From positions 1-13,635 of the forward strand of contig JBFMFE010000284.1 in assembly GCA_040752295.1 (NCBI GenBank): 13,635 nucleotides of DNA, read 5' to 3'. The translations under genes were made by a program, and so were the position numbers. Below, piece by piece: positions 6,715-13,613 of this stretch. How positions within the stretch are numbered: the stretch's first letter is position 1; every line of letters begins with the position of its first letter. Below the pieces are notes generated by a model. The model had not been told where the DNA came from. It saw only the letters and a program-made list of their open reading frames with translations, and made no database searches. This DNA is from JBFMFE01 sp040752295 (GTDB lineage Bacteria > UBP15 > UBA6099 > JBFMBQ01).

Positions 6715-7923
6715 TCAGGTCGTGTACTCGGCGTTGATCCTGACGTAGTCGCAGGAGAGGTCGCAGGTCCAGACGCGCGCCGACGCGCGCCCCTCCCTGA
6801 CCAGCAGTCGGATGAGAACGTCGCCGCCGGCGAGGAGTTTTTCCGGCGCGCGTCCCGCCCTGCCGCGGTCGTACACACGCGCGCCGTTCAGCTCAAGCCC
6901 CACCCTGTCCTGGCGGAACCGCGCCCCGCTGTATCCCGCGGCGGTCAGTATGCGCCCCCAGTTTGGGTCCTCGCCGAAGACGGCTGTTTTCACGAGGGGG
7001 GACTCCGCCACGGCTTTCGCCATCCTGATCGCGTCGCCGCGGCTGCGCGCGGACTCGACCCTCACCTCGATGAGCTTGGTCGCGCCCTCGGCGTCGCGGA
7101 CGATTTTGAGCGCGAGCGCGCGGCAGACGTGCTCGAGCGCCGCCTCGAAGACGCCGCGTTCCACGCCCCCAGCCGCGACGCCCGCGCCGGACGCCCCGCT
7201 GGCGAAGAACAGCGCCGTGTCGTTCGGGCTTGTGTCGCCGTCAACCGTGATCGCGTTGAAGGTCTTCTCGACGCACTTCCTTGCGGCGGCGCGCAGAACG
7301 GGGTGGGACACCGCCGCGTCCGTGAAGATGAACGCGAACTGCGTGGCGAGGTCCGGGGCGATCATGCCCGCCCCCTTCGCCACCCCCGCGATGCGGTACT
7401 TACCGCTCCCCCCGTCCGCTTCGACGCAGCAGGTCTTGGCAACGGTGTCTGTGGTCATGATCGCGCGCGCCGCGGCGGCGCCGTCGCTGCGCTTGATCTT
7501 CCCGATCAGCCGCGGCAGCCCCTCGATTATCCTGTCCGCCGGAAGCGGCGCGCCGATTATCCCGGTGGAGGCGAAAAGCACGTGTCCCGCCGGCATCTTC
7601 AGCAGCCGCGCCGCTTCCGCGGCGACGCGCAGGGCGTCCCTCGTCCCCCGCGTCCCGGTCGCGCAGTTAGCGTTGCCGCTGTTGACGAGCAGCGCCCGGG
7701 CGGCGCCGCCGCTCCGCTTCAGCTTCTCGCGGCAGAGGGCGACGTGGACGCCCGTGAAGCTGTTGCGCGTGTAGAAATCCGCGACGCGGCACACGGTGTC
7801 CGAGACGAAAAGAGCGAGGTCGGGCGCGCCGTTCGCCTTGATGCCGCAGGCGATGCCGTGCGCGCGCAGCCCGCGCACCGCTTCAAGTCCGCCGCCGGTT
7901 TCCCTGAAATCGTGTCTTTTCAT
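6715..7923 (-). CDS. argJ: Glutamate N-acetyltransferase / amino-acid acetyltransferase
   Basis: ArgJ moves the acetyl group from N-acetylornithine to glutamate, recycling it (fifth step); bifunctional forms also use acetyl-CoA for the first step. It is made as a precursor that cleaves itself before a nucleophilic Thr. Here the site is KGAGMIAPDLAT, with Thr194 the expected nucleophile, splitting 402 residues into alpha (1-193) and beta chains. Other family marks: NSGNANCATG (81-90), STGIIG (119-124), GDTSPNDT (229-236), GEDPNWGRIL, and the C-terminus YVRINAEYTT. The residue after Ala-Thr is Gln rather than the usual Met. Having argJ implies a cyclic acetyl pathway, so argE would not be needed. 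Whether it is bifunctional cannot be read from the sequence. Confidence 0.97.
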   Translation of the reverse strand: MKRHDFRETGGGLEAVRGLRAHGIACGIKANGAPDLALFVSDTVCRVADFYTRNSFTGVHVALCREKLKRSGGAARALLVNSGNANCATGTRGTRDALRVAAEAARLLKMPAGHVLFASTGIIGAPLPADRIIEGLPRLIGKIKRSDGAAAARAIMTTDTVAKTCCVEADGGSGKYRIAGVAKGAGMIAPDLATQFAFIFTDAAVSHPVLRAAARKCVEKTFNAITVDGDTSPNDTALFFASGASGAGVAAGGVERGVFEAALEHVCRALALKIVRDAEGATKLIEVRVESARSRGDAIRMAKAVAESPLVKTAVFGEDPNWGRILTAAGYSGARFRQDRVGLELNGARVYDRGRAGRAPEKLLAGGDVLIRLLVREGRASARVWTCDLSCDYVRINAEYTT

Positions 7924-7981
7924 AACGCGCGGGGCGACCCGTCCGGCGTCCGGCGGAGCGGACTGCCGCGTTCGCCCGCCC

Positions 7982-9040
7982 TCACGGCACGAACCCCGGA
8001 AGGTTCAGCCCGGCGGTCTCGTCCAGCCCGAACATCAGGTTCATGTTGTGCACCGCCTGCCCCGCCGCGCCCTTTCCGAGGTTGTCTATGGCGGTGATTA
8101 TCTTCAGCAGGGAGTTGTCCGCGTCGGCGAAGACGCCGATGGAGCAGACGTTCGTGCCCGCGACGTCCCGGACGCCGGGGACTTCGCCGCGCGCGCAGAC
8201 GCGCACGAAAGGCTCCCCCCTGTAGAACGCCGCGAACGCCTCGCGCGCGTGGTCCTCGTCCGGCTTTCTCACCCTTGCGTAAACGGTCGAGAGTATGCCC
8301 CTCGAGACGGGCGCGAGGTGCGGGGTGAAGGCGATGCGCGTCCTCCTCCCGAAAATCCGCGCCGCCTCCTGGAGAAGCTCCGCGCAGTGCTGGTGGCGCG
8401 TGACGCGGTAGGCGGTGAACTCGTTTCTCGCCTCGGCGAGCAGGAGCCGCTCCTCCCTTTTGCGCCCCGCGCCGGTGTAGCCCGATTTGGCGTCAACTAT
8501 GAATTCGGCGGTCTTGAGTCCCTTCAGGTTCGCAAGCGGCGCGATGGCGAGCAGCGCGCCGGTGGGATAGCAGCCGGGGTTGGCGACGAGCGCGGCTTTG
8601 CGCACCGCGTCGCGGTTCATCTCCGTCAGTCCGTACACCGAGCGCTCGAGCAGTGCGGGCAGCGGGTGGCGGAAGCCGTACCACTTTTCGTAGTCTGCCG
8701 GGTTCTTCAGGCGATAGTCGGCGCTGAGGTCAATCACGCGCGCGGAGCGCAGGAGCGGCTCGATCAACGGGAAGGATTCGCCGTGCGGCAGCGCCGTGAA
8801 AAAGACGTCGGCGGCGCCGAACTCCGCGGCGGCGCCGTGCGGTCTGAACGTCAGTTCCGGCAGGGGGGCAAGGTGGGGGAATACGTCGCGCGCTTTTTTC
8901 CCCGCCAGGGAGTCGGAAGTGGCGAGGACGACCCGCGCGCTCGGATGTCCGGCGAGGATGCGGAGCAGTTCAAGTCCTGCGTAGCCCGAGGCGCCGACGA
9001 CGGCGACCTTCAGTTTTGCGTCTCTGTCGCGTTTCTTCAT
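7982..9040 (-). CDS. argC: N-acetyl-gamma-glutamyl-phosphate reductase
   Basis: NADPH-dependent reduction of N-acetylglutamyl phosphate to the semialdehyde (third arginine step, cytoplasmic). 352 residues, long type. Visible: Rossmann GASGYAG (16-22), catalytic Cys157 in NPGCYPTG, SGYTGAGR (186-193), the His region RHQHCAE (215-221) and KGAAGQAVHNMN near the C-terminus. The ATG lies 97 nt after rpsI, the widest gap in this gene string, with no strong Shine-Dalgarno (GGAACGGA lies about 6 bases upstream). No separate promoter is evident there, so readthrough from the ribosomal-protein promoter is the simplest reading. argJ follows after 58 nt. argB, which makes its substrate, is not in the window. 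Confidence 0.97.
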   Translation of the reverse strand: MKKRDRDAKLKVAVVGASGYAGLELLRILAGHPSARVVLATSDSLAGKKARDVFPHLAPLPELTFRPHGAAAEFGAADVFFTALPHGESFPLIEPLLRSARVIDLSADYRLKNPADYEKWYGFRHPLPALLERSVYGLTEMNRDAVRKAALVANPGCYPTGALLAIAPLANLKGLKTAEFIVDAKSGYTGAGRKREERLLLAEARNEFTAYRVTRHQHCAELLQEAARIFGRRTRIAFTPHLAPVSRGILSTVYARVRKPDEDHAREAFAAFYRGEPFVRVCARGEVPGVRDVAGTNVCSIGVFADADNSLLKIITAIDNLGKGAAGQAVHNMNLMFGLDETAGLNLPGFVP

Positions 9041-9137
9041 TGCGTTTCCGTTCCCGCGGACGGTCCCGGAAAAAACAAATCGTCGTTACCCGTCGTGTTC
9101 GGATGGAGAATCGTTGAGGACCGGGACGGGTGTGGGC

Positions 9138-9542
9138 TTAACGTTTCGAGTACTGGAACCTCTTGCGGGCGCGTTTCTGACCGTACTTTTTGCGTTCTTT
9201 CATCCGCGGGTCGCGCGTGAGGAGCGACTGGCGGGAAAGCGTGGCGCGCAGACTCTCGTCGAGCGCCACGAGGGCGCGCGCGATGCCCAGCCGGATTGAA
9301 TCCGCCCTCCCGCTGTCGCCGCCGCCGGTGGTGACGGCTTTCACGTCCACGCTCGAGGTCATGTTCACCGCGGCGAGAGGCGACAGTATGACGTTCTGAT
9401 GCGCCAGACGGGGAAACACTTCCTTCATCTCCCTGCCGTTCACTTCGATGACGCCGGTCCCTCCCGGCTTCAGCCACACCTTCGCCACCGAGGTCTTCCG
9501 CCTCCCGGTCCCGTAGTATCTGTTTCCTTCAGCCGCCGACAT
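9138..9542 (-). CDS. rpsI: 30S ribosomal protein S9
   Basis: Small-subunit protein S9, whose C-terminal tail reaches the P-site tRNA. 134 residues with hallmarks throughout: YYGTGRRKTSVAKVWL (9-24), the GGGDSGRADSIRLGIARAL block (93-111), RDPRMKERKKYGQKRARK and the basic tail QYSKR. It follows rplM by 11 nt with a clear GGGAGGAAAGC before ATG, the classic L13-S9 pair. The central block reads GGGDSGRAD where GGGxSGQAG is usual, a mild change. The identification is secure. Confidence 0.98.
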   Translation of the reverse strand: MSAAEGNRYYGTGRRKTSVAKVWLKPGGTGVIEVNGREMKEVFPRLAHQNVILSPLAAVNMTSSVDVKAVTTGGGDSGRADSIRLGIARALVALDESLRATLSRQSLLTRDPRMKERKKYGQKRARKRFQYSKR

Positions 9543-9553
9543 GCTTTCCTCCC

Positions 9554-9982
9554 TTACAGGTTCGCCTTCACCGGCTTCTGCGCCGCGTGGGGGTGTTCGG
9601 GTCCGGCGTAGACCTTGAGCTTCCTCATCAGCTGCCGCGACAGTCTGTTGTCGGGAAGCATCCTCCGCACCGCGTTCCGCACGACCCTGTCGGGGTACTT
9701 CTTCAGCAGTTCGCCGTAAGGCGTCGCCTTCAGCCCCCCGGGATACTGGGAATGCGAGTAGTGAATCTTGCTTTTCATCTTGTCGCCCGTGAGCCTGACC
9801 TTTTCGGCGTTGACGACGATGACGTAGTCGCCGGTGTCAACGGCGGGGTGGTACGCTGGTTTGTCCTTTCCTTTCAGAACGGATGCGACCTTCGCCGCGA
9901 GGCGTCCGAGGACGACTCCCTCGGCGTCGAACAGTACGAAACGCCTTTTAACTTCGCTCTTTTTCGGATACGTTGTGGTCAT
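9554..9982 (-). CDS. rplM: 50S ribosomal protein L13
   Basis: Large-subunit protein L13, an early assembly protein. From ATG at 9982 it has 142 residues, the standard length, opening MTTTYPKK and continuing RRFVLFDAEGVVLGRLAAKVA, HPAVDTGDYVIVVNAEKV, TGDKMKSKIHYSHSQYPGGLK, a region near RMLPDNRLSRQLMRKLKVY, and EHPHAAQKP. An in-frame ATG 11 codons upstream (10015) is rejected: it would sit almost on the predicted transcription start and add a non-conserved MNADPESGGGG. The accepted start has purine-rich GGAGAG and GGAGG upstream, though neither is ideally spaced. It is the first gene of the long string down to 883. Confidence 0.97.
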   Translation of the reverse strand: MTTTYPKKSEVKRRFVLFDAEGVVLGRLAAKVASVLKGKDKPAYHPAVDTGDYVIVVNAEKVRLTGDKMKSKIHYSHSQYPGGLKATPYGELLKKYPDRVVRNAVRRMLPDNRLSRQLMRKLKVYAGPEHPHAAQKPVKANL

Positions 9983-10023
9983 GCCTCCGCCGCCGCTCTC
10001 CGGGTCTGCATTCAAAGATTTAA

Positions 10024-10051
10024 ATTATAGGATAAAAAAACAATATGTCAA
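10024..10051 (-). promoter_or_regulatory. Perfect-consensus sigma70-type promoter for rplM
   Basis: On the minus strand TTGACA (10051-10046) is followed by a 16-base AT-rich spacer and TATAAT (10029-10024). Both hexamers match the sigma70-type consensus exactly. The predicted start near 10017 leaves a leader of about 35 nt before the L13 ATG at 9982. It is the only strong promoter seen for the rplM to PpiC-like string. The end of repeat copy B lies about 13 bases upstream of the -35. Confidence 0.85.
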
Positions 10052-10063
10052 TCGCCGCGAAAA

Positions 10064-10184
10064 CCCAACCAAAAATTTTTGAAATTTCATTTCCCCTGCC
10101 CATGTGCCTGCCTGACCGGCAGGCAGGCACACGGGCACGGGATCAAAGAAAAATAATAATACGGTATGTTTCACTTAAAACTTA
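10064..10184 (-). repeat. Composite dispersed repeat, compact copy B
   Basis: About 121 bases, inverted relative to copy A (217-817). Read on the minus strand it has the same 27-base left end (10184-10158), an AT-rich stretch, GATC, GCCCGT, the GCCTGCCTG palindrome, GGGCAGGGGAAA, GAAATTTC and TTTTGGTTGGG. It lacks the four AT-rich cores and nearly all hexamers of copy A, so it looks like the unexpanded form. It lies between the stop of the outer-membrane protein gene and the rplM promoter. Confidence 0.8.
10098..10135. terminator. Long stem-loop after the outer-membrane protein gene
   Basis: GCCCATGTGCCTGCCTG pairs with CAGGCAGGCACACGGGC (one mismatch) around the five-base loop ACCGG, a 17-base-pair stem. 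It is about 90 bases past the stop of the minus-strand gene at 10227 and upstream of the rplM promoter, where a terminator would be expected. The downstream flank on that strand is A/T-rich but lacks an immediate U-run, so transcript stabilisation or insulation is as likely as true termination. Confidence 0.5.
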
Positions 10185-10226
10185 TCCCTTATGAGGGCAT
10201 CTCTCTCAATGTGTTCGTGTAAGAAC

Positions 10227-12314
10227 CTAAAAGTCCAGCGTGATGCCGAACTCGAAGTTGTCGTCGCGCCTGATGTTGTTGAGCTTCAGTCCCTTCCAGT
10301 CGAAACGGAACCTCGTTTTCTCGTGGTAGGCGCGGCTGATTCCGACGTCGTACTGGTTGAATTTCAATCCCGTGGAGTCCTTCAGAAACTTCGCGCCCGC
10401 GAAACACTCCCACCCGTTGACGGGGAACGTCACGTCCGCCGCCGAGAGTTTCGGCTTGCTGAACACGGCGTCGCCCGTTTTGAGCCGCCAGCCCGTGAAC
10501 TCTCCCGTCCAGCGCGCGGCGCCGGTGTTGAACTCGAAATCCAGCGACCCGCCCGAGGCGTGCGTTTTAGGCTGATTCTGCGAGTTCACCACGCGCGAAG
10601 CGAACGATAAGCCCAGTTCGAGCGCGCCCTCTCGCCGGGGCGAGCCTGCCGTGAAACCAAGCCGACCGTTCACGTCCACACCCTCGTGCGGTCCCCAGAA
10701 CGGAAAGATGTTGATAACGCCGAACGTCGCGGGGTCCTGCATGAACGAGTAGTCCTGCCCGCCCGTGACGGCGACGGCGAGTTCCGTCCGCAGGTCAACC
10801 CGCTCGACCATCAGCCCGACGCCCTGCATGGAGTAAAAATCCGCGCCGTACTCGATGGACGGGTACGGCACGTACAGCAGCCTCTCGCCGCGCCCGAACG
10901 GGACCGGGACCTTCCCCGCGAGAACGCGGTATCCGCGTGGAAGGCGGACCGCCCCCCATGCCTCCCAGACCTTGAAGCCCGTGCGGTCGGAAAAGCCGAG
11001 CCTGGATTCAAAGTCAACGTTCCCGGACACCGGCGCGCGAAGGTTCAGCGTCGAGTCGTAGCTCACGAACGACAACTGGCGCCGGTCCAGCGAGTACGAC
11101 AGCGGCAGGAGAAAATACCTGTCGTTCAGCACGAGAAAATGATAGTGAAGCCTGCCGGAAAGCGTCGCGCCGGCGCGGGTTTCCACGTTTTTTTTCTCTT
11201 CCTCGAGCGCGGAAAGTTCTTCCCTTAAACCGGCTATTTCACTTCTTGCGTCTTCTAACGAGTCTGAAAGTTCTTTCTGTTCTTTTATTAGTGAGGGGAT
11301 GCGGTCGTCGGACACTCGTTCCGTTGTCTCCGCTCCGGCGGGCGGTTCCCTCCCGAGCGACGCGTCGTCATCGCCGGTGGTCGCGCCGATCTCGCCGCTC
11401 TTTATCTCTTTCTCCTCCGGCGGTATCACCTTGATCCCGCCCTTTTTGATCTTCATCGTCGGCGGCGGAGTCCTGATCTCCGGTTTCTCCGCGGGGGCGA
11501 GCGTCGCGTCGGTCCCGATCTTCTTCAGTCCCGATGGCAGCGTCCGCAGGGGGGAGGAGATGATCCCGGCTTCCGCCGGGGCTGCGAAGGGGCTTTCAGG
11601 GTAGTTCTTCCGCACGTGGTCGAGGTACAGCTTCTGCTTTTCCGGCATGCCCAATTTTTCGTAGGCTTTGGCGATCTGGAACAGGAGTTTGTCGTTGTCG
11701 GGCGCGCCGGGGTCTGCTTTCACCGCCTGCTGGTTCCAGGCGATGGACTCCTGGTACCACCCTTTCCTGAAATAGAGGTCGGCGAGCGTGTACATCGCCC
11801 TGCGGTCGCCCGGCGTGCGGGCGAGTTTGTCCTTCTGCTCCTCGATCAGGGAGTCCACGTCGGGGAGGCGGGGTCTGATGCCCTCGGGGACGGTCCGTTC
11901 GGCTGAAGGCTTTTCGTAATCCCGCTCCCCCATCCAGGTATAGGGGGACTCACGTTCGATTTCCCTCGGCGCGCGCGGCGGGGAGGGCGCCGTCTCGCCC
12001 CGCCCGAGGAGGCGGTAGGCGACGGTGTCGCCCGTCCTTATGCGCGCGCCGCCTTCGATGACCACCACTTCGGCTCTTGCGGAGTCGCGCGCCAGTTCCG
12101 ATACCCTGACGAGACCCTTCTTCATCCCGTCCGCCTGGACGACGAGTATGTCGCCGATTTCGAGTCCGGCGGAGCTGCCGGCGTCAATCGCTGCGACCCG
12201 CCCGTCGAAGGACGCGATCTTCGCCACGAACGTGTCAACGTCCTGCGAGAAGACGGCGATGGAAGAGGTGAGGAACATGACAAGTTGAAACAGGCGGGGC
12301 GCTTTTGTTTTCAT
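10227..12314 (-). CDS. Outer-membrane beta-barrel protein with periplasmic domain, TPR and coiled coil
   Basis: A 695-residue exported protein I cannot assign to a named family. In order: a signal peptide (1 to about 23, VMFLTSSIAVFSQ); a small beta domain (28-101) with IASFDGRVAAIDAGSSAGLEIGD and IRTGDTVAY, resembling the FlgT C-terminal type of surface-associated domains; TPR-like helices (152-237, ALADLYFRKGWYQESIAWNQQAV and ex-KAYEKLG repeats); a Pro/Lys-rich linker (250-340); a coiled coil (about 341-378); and a porin-like barrel (385-695) of alternating strands ending in FEFGITLDF. The terminal Phe is the typical BAM recognition residue. The coiled coil ahead of the barrel suggests a trimeric porin. 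The ATG is only 10 nt from the 3' end of tRNA-Glu, with no clean ribosome binding site. Transport function and substrate are unknown. Confidence 0.7.
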   Translation of the reverse strand: MKTKAPRLFQLVMFLTSSIAVFSQDVDTFVAKIASFDGRVAAIDAGSSAGLEIGDILVVQADGMKKGLVRVSELARDSARAEVVVIEGGARIRTGDTVAYRLLGRGETAPSPPRAPREIERESPYTWMGERDYEKPSAERTVPEGIRPRLPDVDSLIEEQKDKLARTPGDRRAMYTLADLYFRKGWYQESIAWNQQAVKADPGAPDNDKLLFQIAKAYEKLGMPEKQKLYLDHVRKNYPESPFAAPAEAGIISSPLRTLPSGLKKIGTDATLAPAEKPEIRTPPPTMKIKKGGIKVIPPEEKEIKSGEIGATTGDDDASLGREPPAGAETTERVSDDRIPSLIKEQKELSDSLEDARSEIAGLREELSALEEEKKNVETRAGATLSGRLHYHFLVLNDRYFLLPLSYSLDRRQLSFVSYDSTLNLRAPVSGNVDFESRLGFSDRTGFKVWEAWGAVRLPRGYRVLAGKVPVPFGRGERLLYVPYPSIEYGADFYSMQGVGLMVERVDLRTELAVAVTGGQDYSFMQDPATFGVINIFPFWGPHEGVDVNGRLGFTAGSPRREGALELGLSFASRVVNSQNQPKTHASGGSLDFEFNTGAARWTGEFTGWRLKTGDAVFSKPKLSAADVTFPVNGWECFAGAKFLKDSTGLKFNQYDVGISRAYHEKTRFRFDWKGLKLNNIRRDDNFEFGITLDF

Positions 12315-12324
12315 ATCAAAAAAT

Positions 12325-12397
12325 TAGCCCCTAGGGGAGTCGAACCCCTGTTTTCGGACTGAGAATCCGACGTCCTGGGCCACTAGACGAAGGGGCC
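12325..12397 (-). tRNA. tRNA-Glu (CTC)
   Basis: A 73-nt cloverleaf. Acceptor GGCCCCT pairs with AGGGGCT (G1 with U72 as wobble), the discriminator is A, the D-arm region is CGTCTAGTGG, and anticodon stem TCGGA/TCCGA encloses loop TTCTCAG with anticodon CTC. The T-arm contains GGTTCGACTCC. No CCA is encoded. It lies 3 nt after tRNA-Gln in the same orientation and 10 nt before the outer-membrane protein start. Confidence 0.95.
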
Positions 12398-12400
12398 TTA

Positions 12401-12471
12401 CTGCGGGACCAGGATTCGAACCTGGACCGGGTGATCCAGAGTCACCTGTCCTACCGTTAGACGATCCCGCA
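12401..12471 (-). tRNA. tRNA-Gln (CTG)
   Basis: A 71-nt cloverleaf. Acceptor TGCGGGA pairs with TCCCGCA (U1-A72, typical of glutamine tRNAs), the discriminator is G, and anticodon stem GGTGA/TCACC encloses loop CTCTGGA with anticodon CTG. The T-arm contains GGTTCGAATCC. No CCA is encoded. It is the first gene after the promoter at 12486-12514. Both tRNAs here have a C at position 34, suited to the G-ending codons of a GC-rich genome. Confidence 0.95.
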
Positions 12472-12485
12472 ATCAACTTCAAGCA

Positions 12486-12514
12486 ATTATATTAACCGCC
12501 GCGCGCTCAGTCAA
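12486..12514 (-). promoter_or_regulatory. Sigma70-type promoter for the tRNA pair
   Basis: On the minus strand TTGACT (12514-12509), a 17-base spacer and a perfect TATAAT (12491-12486). The predicted start near 12479 is about eight bases before tRNA-Gln. Since the outer-membrane protein gene follows tRNA-Glu by 10 nt, this promoter may serve it too. Confidence 0.85.
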
Positions 12515-12587
12515 CATCGGCGGGGCATAAAGCGGGAAGGGTTCTTGAATGGGGTGCGGCGCGTCAAGCTATGGATGGCGCGCGGGG

Positions 12588-12616
12588 TTGAAATCGCCCG
12601 GTTAAGAGTGAAGAAT
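12588..12616 (+). promoter_or_regulatory. Possible rsmI promoter
   Basis: TTGAAA (12588-12593), a 17-base spacer and AAGAAT (12611-12616). The -35 is good (5 of 6) and the -10 modest (4 of 6). A start near 12623 would leave a short leader containing GGGAGG and the ATG at 12645. This divergent arrangement with the tRNA promoter is plausible but the signal is weak. Confidence 0.4.
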
Positions 12617-12644
12617 GTTGAAAACCGGCGCGGGAGGCGCGGCG

Positions 12645-13514
12645 ATGAAACGCGAAGAGGGGTCAGTCGAAAACGATACACTCCCCGTGGGCACGCTTTT
12701 CATCGTGGCGACGCCGATAGGGAACCTGGAGGACATCACGCTGCGCGCGCTGCGGGTCCTGCGGGGCGTGGACTGGATCGCGGCGGAGGACACCCGGCGG
12801 GCGCGGAAACTTCTGACGTTTTATGGAATTTCAAAAAGGGTGTTCGGACTTTACGGCGGGGTCGAGCGGGAGAGGGCGCCCGCGCTCGTGAAGAGGCTCG
12901 CGGAGGGTGAGCGTGGGGCGCTCGTGAGCGAGGCAGGCACGCCGGGAGCGTCGGACCCCGGCGCCGCGCTCGTGGCGGCGGCGGCGGCGGCGGGGGTCAG
13001 GGTGACGCCCGTCCCCGGCGCCTCGGCGGTCGCCGCGGCGGCGTCCGCGGCGGGCATCCCCGCGTCCAGGTTCGCCTTCGAGGGATTCCTGCCGCGGAAG
13101 GGGAAGGAGCGGCGGGAGCGTATCGAGGGTTTCCGGGACGACCGGCGGGCGGCGATATTCTTCGAGTCGCCGCTGCGCGTGCGCAGGACGCTGGGGGAGA
13201 TATACAGAGTCGCCGGCGACAGGAGGATCGCGATATTCCGCGAAATGACGAAATTCCACGAGGAGATCACGTACACCGACCTTGCGTCGGCGGCGGGAGG
13301 CGCCGTTTCGCTGCCCGAAAAGGGGGAATATACAATAGTGATGGAGGGTTCGAGGCGGCGGACGGCGGAAAAAACGACGTTCGACCTCGAGGAATTCGTG
13401 CGCGTCCTGCGCGGGCACGGAATGTCGGCGCGGGACGCGGCGGCGATCGCCTCACGCCTCACGGGCGTCCCTAAAAAAGACGCTTACGCAAGCGCCCTTA
13501 AGTTCCAAACTTGA
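12645..13514 (+). CDS. rsmI: 16S rRNA (cytidine(1402)-2'-O)-methyltransferase RsmI
   Basis: SAM-dependent methyltransferase of the tetrapyrrole-methylase fold that 2'-O-methylates C1402 in the decoding centre of 16S rRNA. From ATG at 12645 it has 289 residues, near the usual length. Visible: LFIVATPIGNLEDITLRAL (18-36), AEDTR (47-51), SEAGTPGASDPG (95-106), PVPGASAVAAA (122-132), FEGFLPRKGKER (145-156), FFESP (172-176), and the C-terminal domain (MSARDAAAIASRLTGVPKKD, 260-279). The start is chosen for GGGAGG seven bases upstream; an in-frame ATG at 12615 lacks such a site. It is the only well-supported plus-strand gene here, diverging from the tRNA unit. Confidence 0.96.
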   Translation: MKREEGSVENDTLPVGTLFIVATPIGNLEDITLRALRVLRGVDWIAAEDTRRARKLLTFYGISKRVFGLYGGVERERAPALVKRLAEGERGALVSEAGTPGASDPGAALVAAAAAAGVRVTPVPGASAVAAAASAAGIPASRFAFEGFLPRKGKERRERIEGFRDDRRAAIFFESPLRVRRTLGEIYRVAGDRRIAIFREMTKFHEEITYTDLASAAGGAVSLPEKGEYTIVMEGSRRRTAEKTTFDLEEFVRVLRGHGMSARDAAAIASRLTGVPKKDAYASALKFQT

Positions 13515-13530
13515 ACGCCCGCGGCGTTTT
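13514..13530 (+). terminator. Compact terminator of rsmI
   Basis: AACGCC (13514-13519) and GGCGTT (13523-13528) form a six-base-pair stem with loop CGC, ending in TTTT. It begins on the last base of the rsmI stop codon. The U-tract is short, so termination may be partial. Confidence 0.5.
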
Positions 13531-13542
13531 CGATAGAGTGAA

Positions 13543-13575
13543 CCCGAATTATTCACGCCGTTTGAATAATTCGGG
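13543..13575. repeat. Perfect 13-bp hairpin
   Basis: CCCGAATTATTCA pairs exactly with TGAATAATTCGGG around the seven-base loop CGCCGTT. There is no U-tract after it on the plus strand. It is AT-rich in a GC-rich setting, which suggests a dispersed repeat or an operator-like site rather than a plain terminator. Confidence 0.6.
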
Positions 13576-13613
13576 AAGAAACCGCAAGAATGCTGAAGAT
13601 TCAAGGCAGAGGG

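Noticed and set aside
9063..9127. GTCCCGG/CCGGGAC pairing between rpsI and argC as an attenuator
   Set aside because: Seven base pairs across a loop of about 50 bases with no competing structure or leader peptide.
7796..9220. A 474-codon plus-strand open frame over argC
   Set aside because: Antisense shadow of argC and rpsI, both of which have clear family motifs.
9554..10015. Upstream ATG (10015) as the rplM start
   Set aside because: It would sit about two bases from the predicted transcription start and adds a non-conserved 11-residue extension; the downstream ATG gives the standard 142-residue L13.
217..10184. Compound transposon carrying the operon
   Set aside because: The bracketing repeats are inverted, but there is no transposase, no visible target duplication, and the cargo is housekeeping; a dispersed repeat family is more likely.
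12615..12644. Upstream ATG (12615) as the rsmI start
   Set aside because: No ribosome binding site precedes it, while GGGAGG is well placed for the ATG at 12645.
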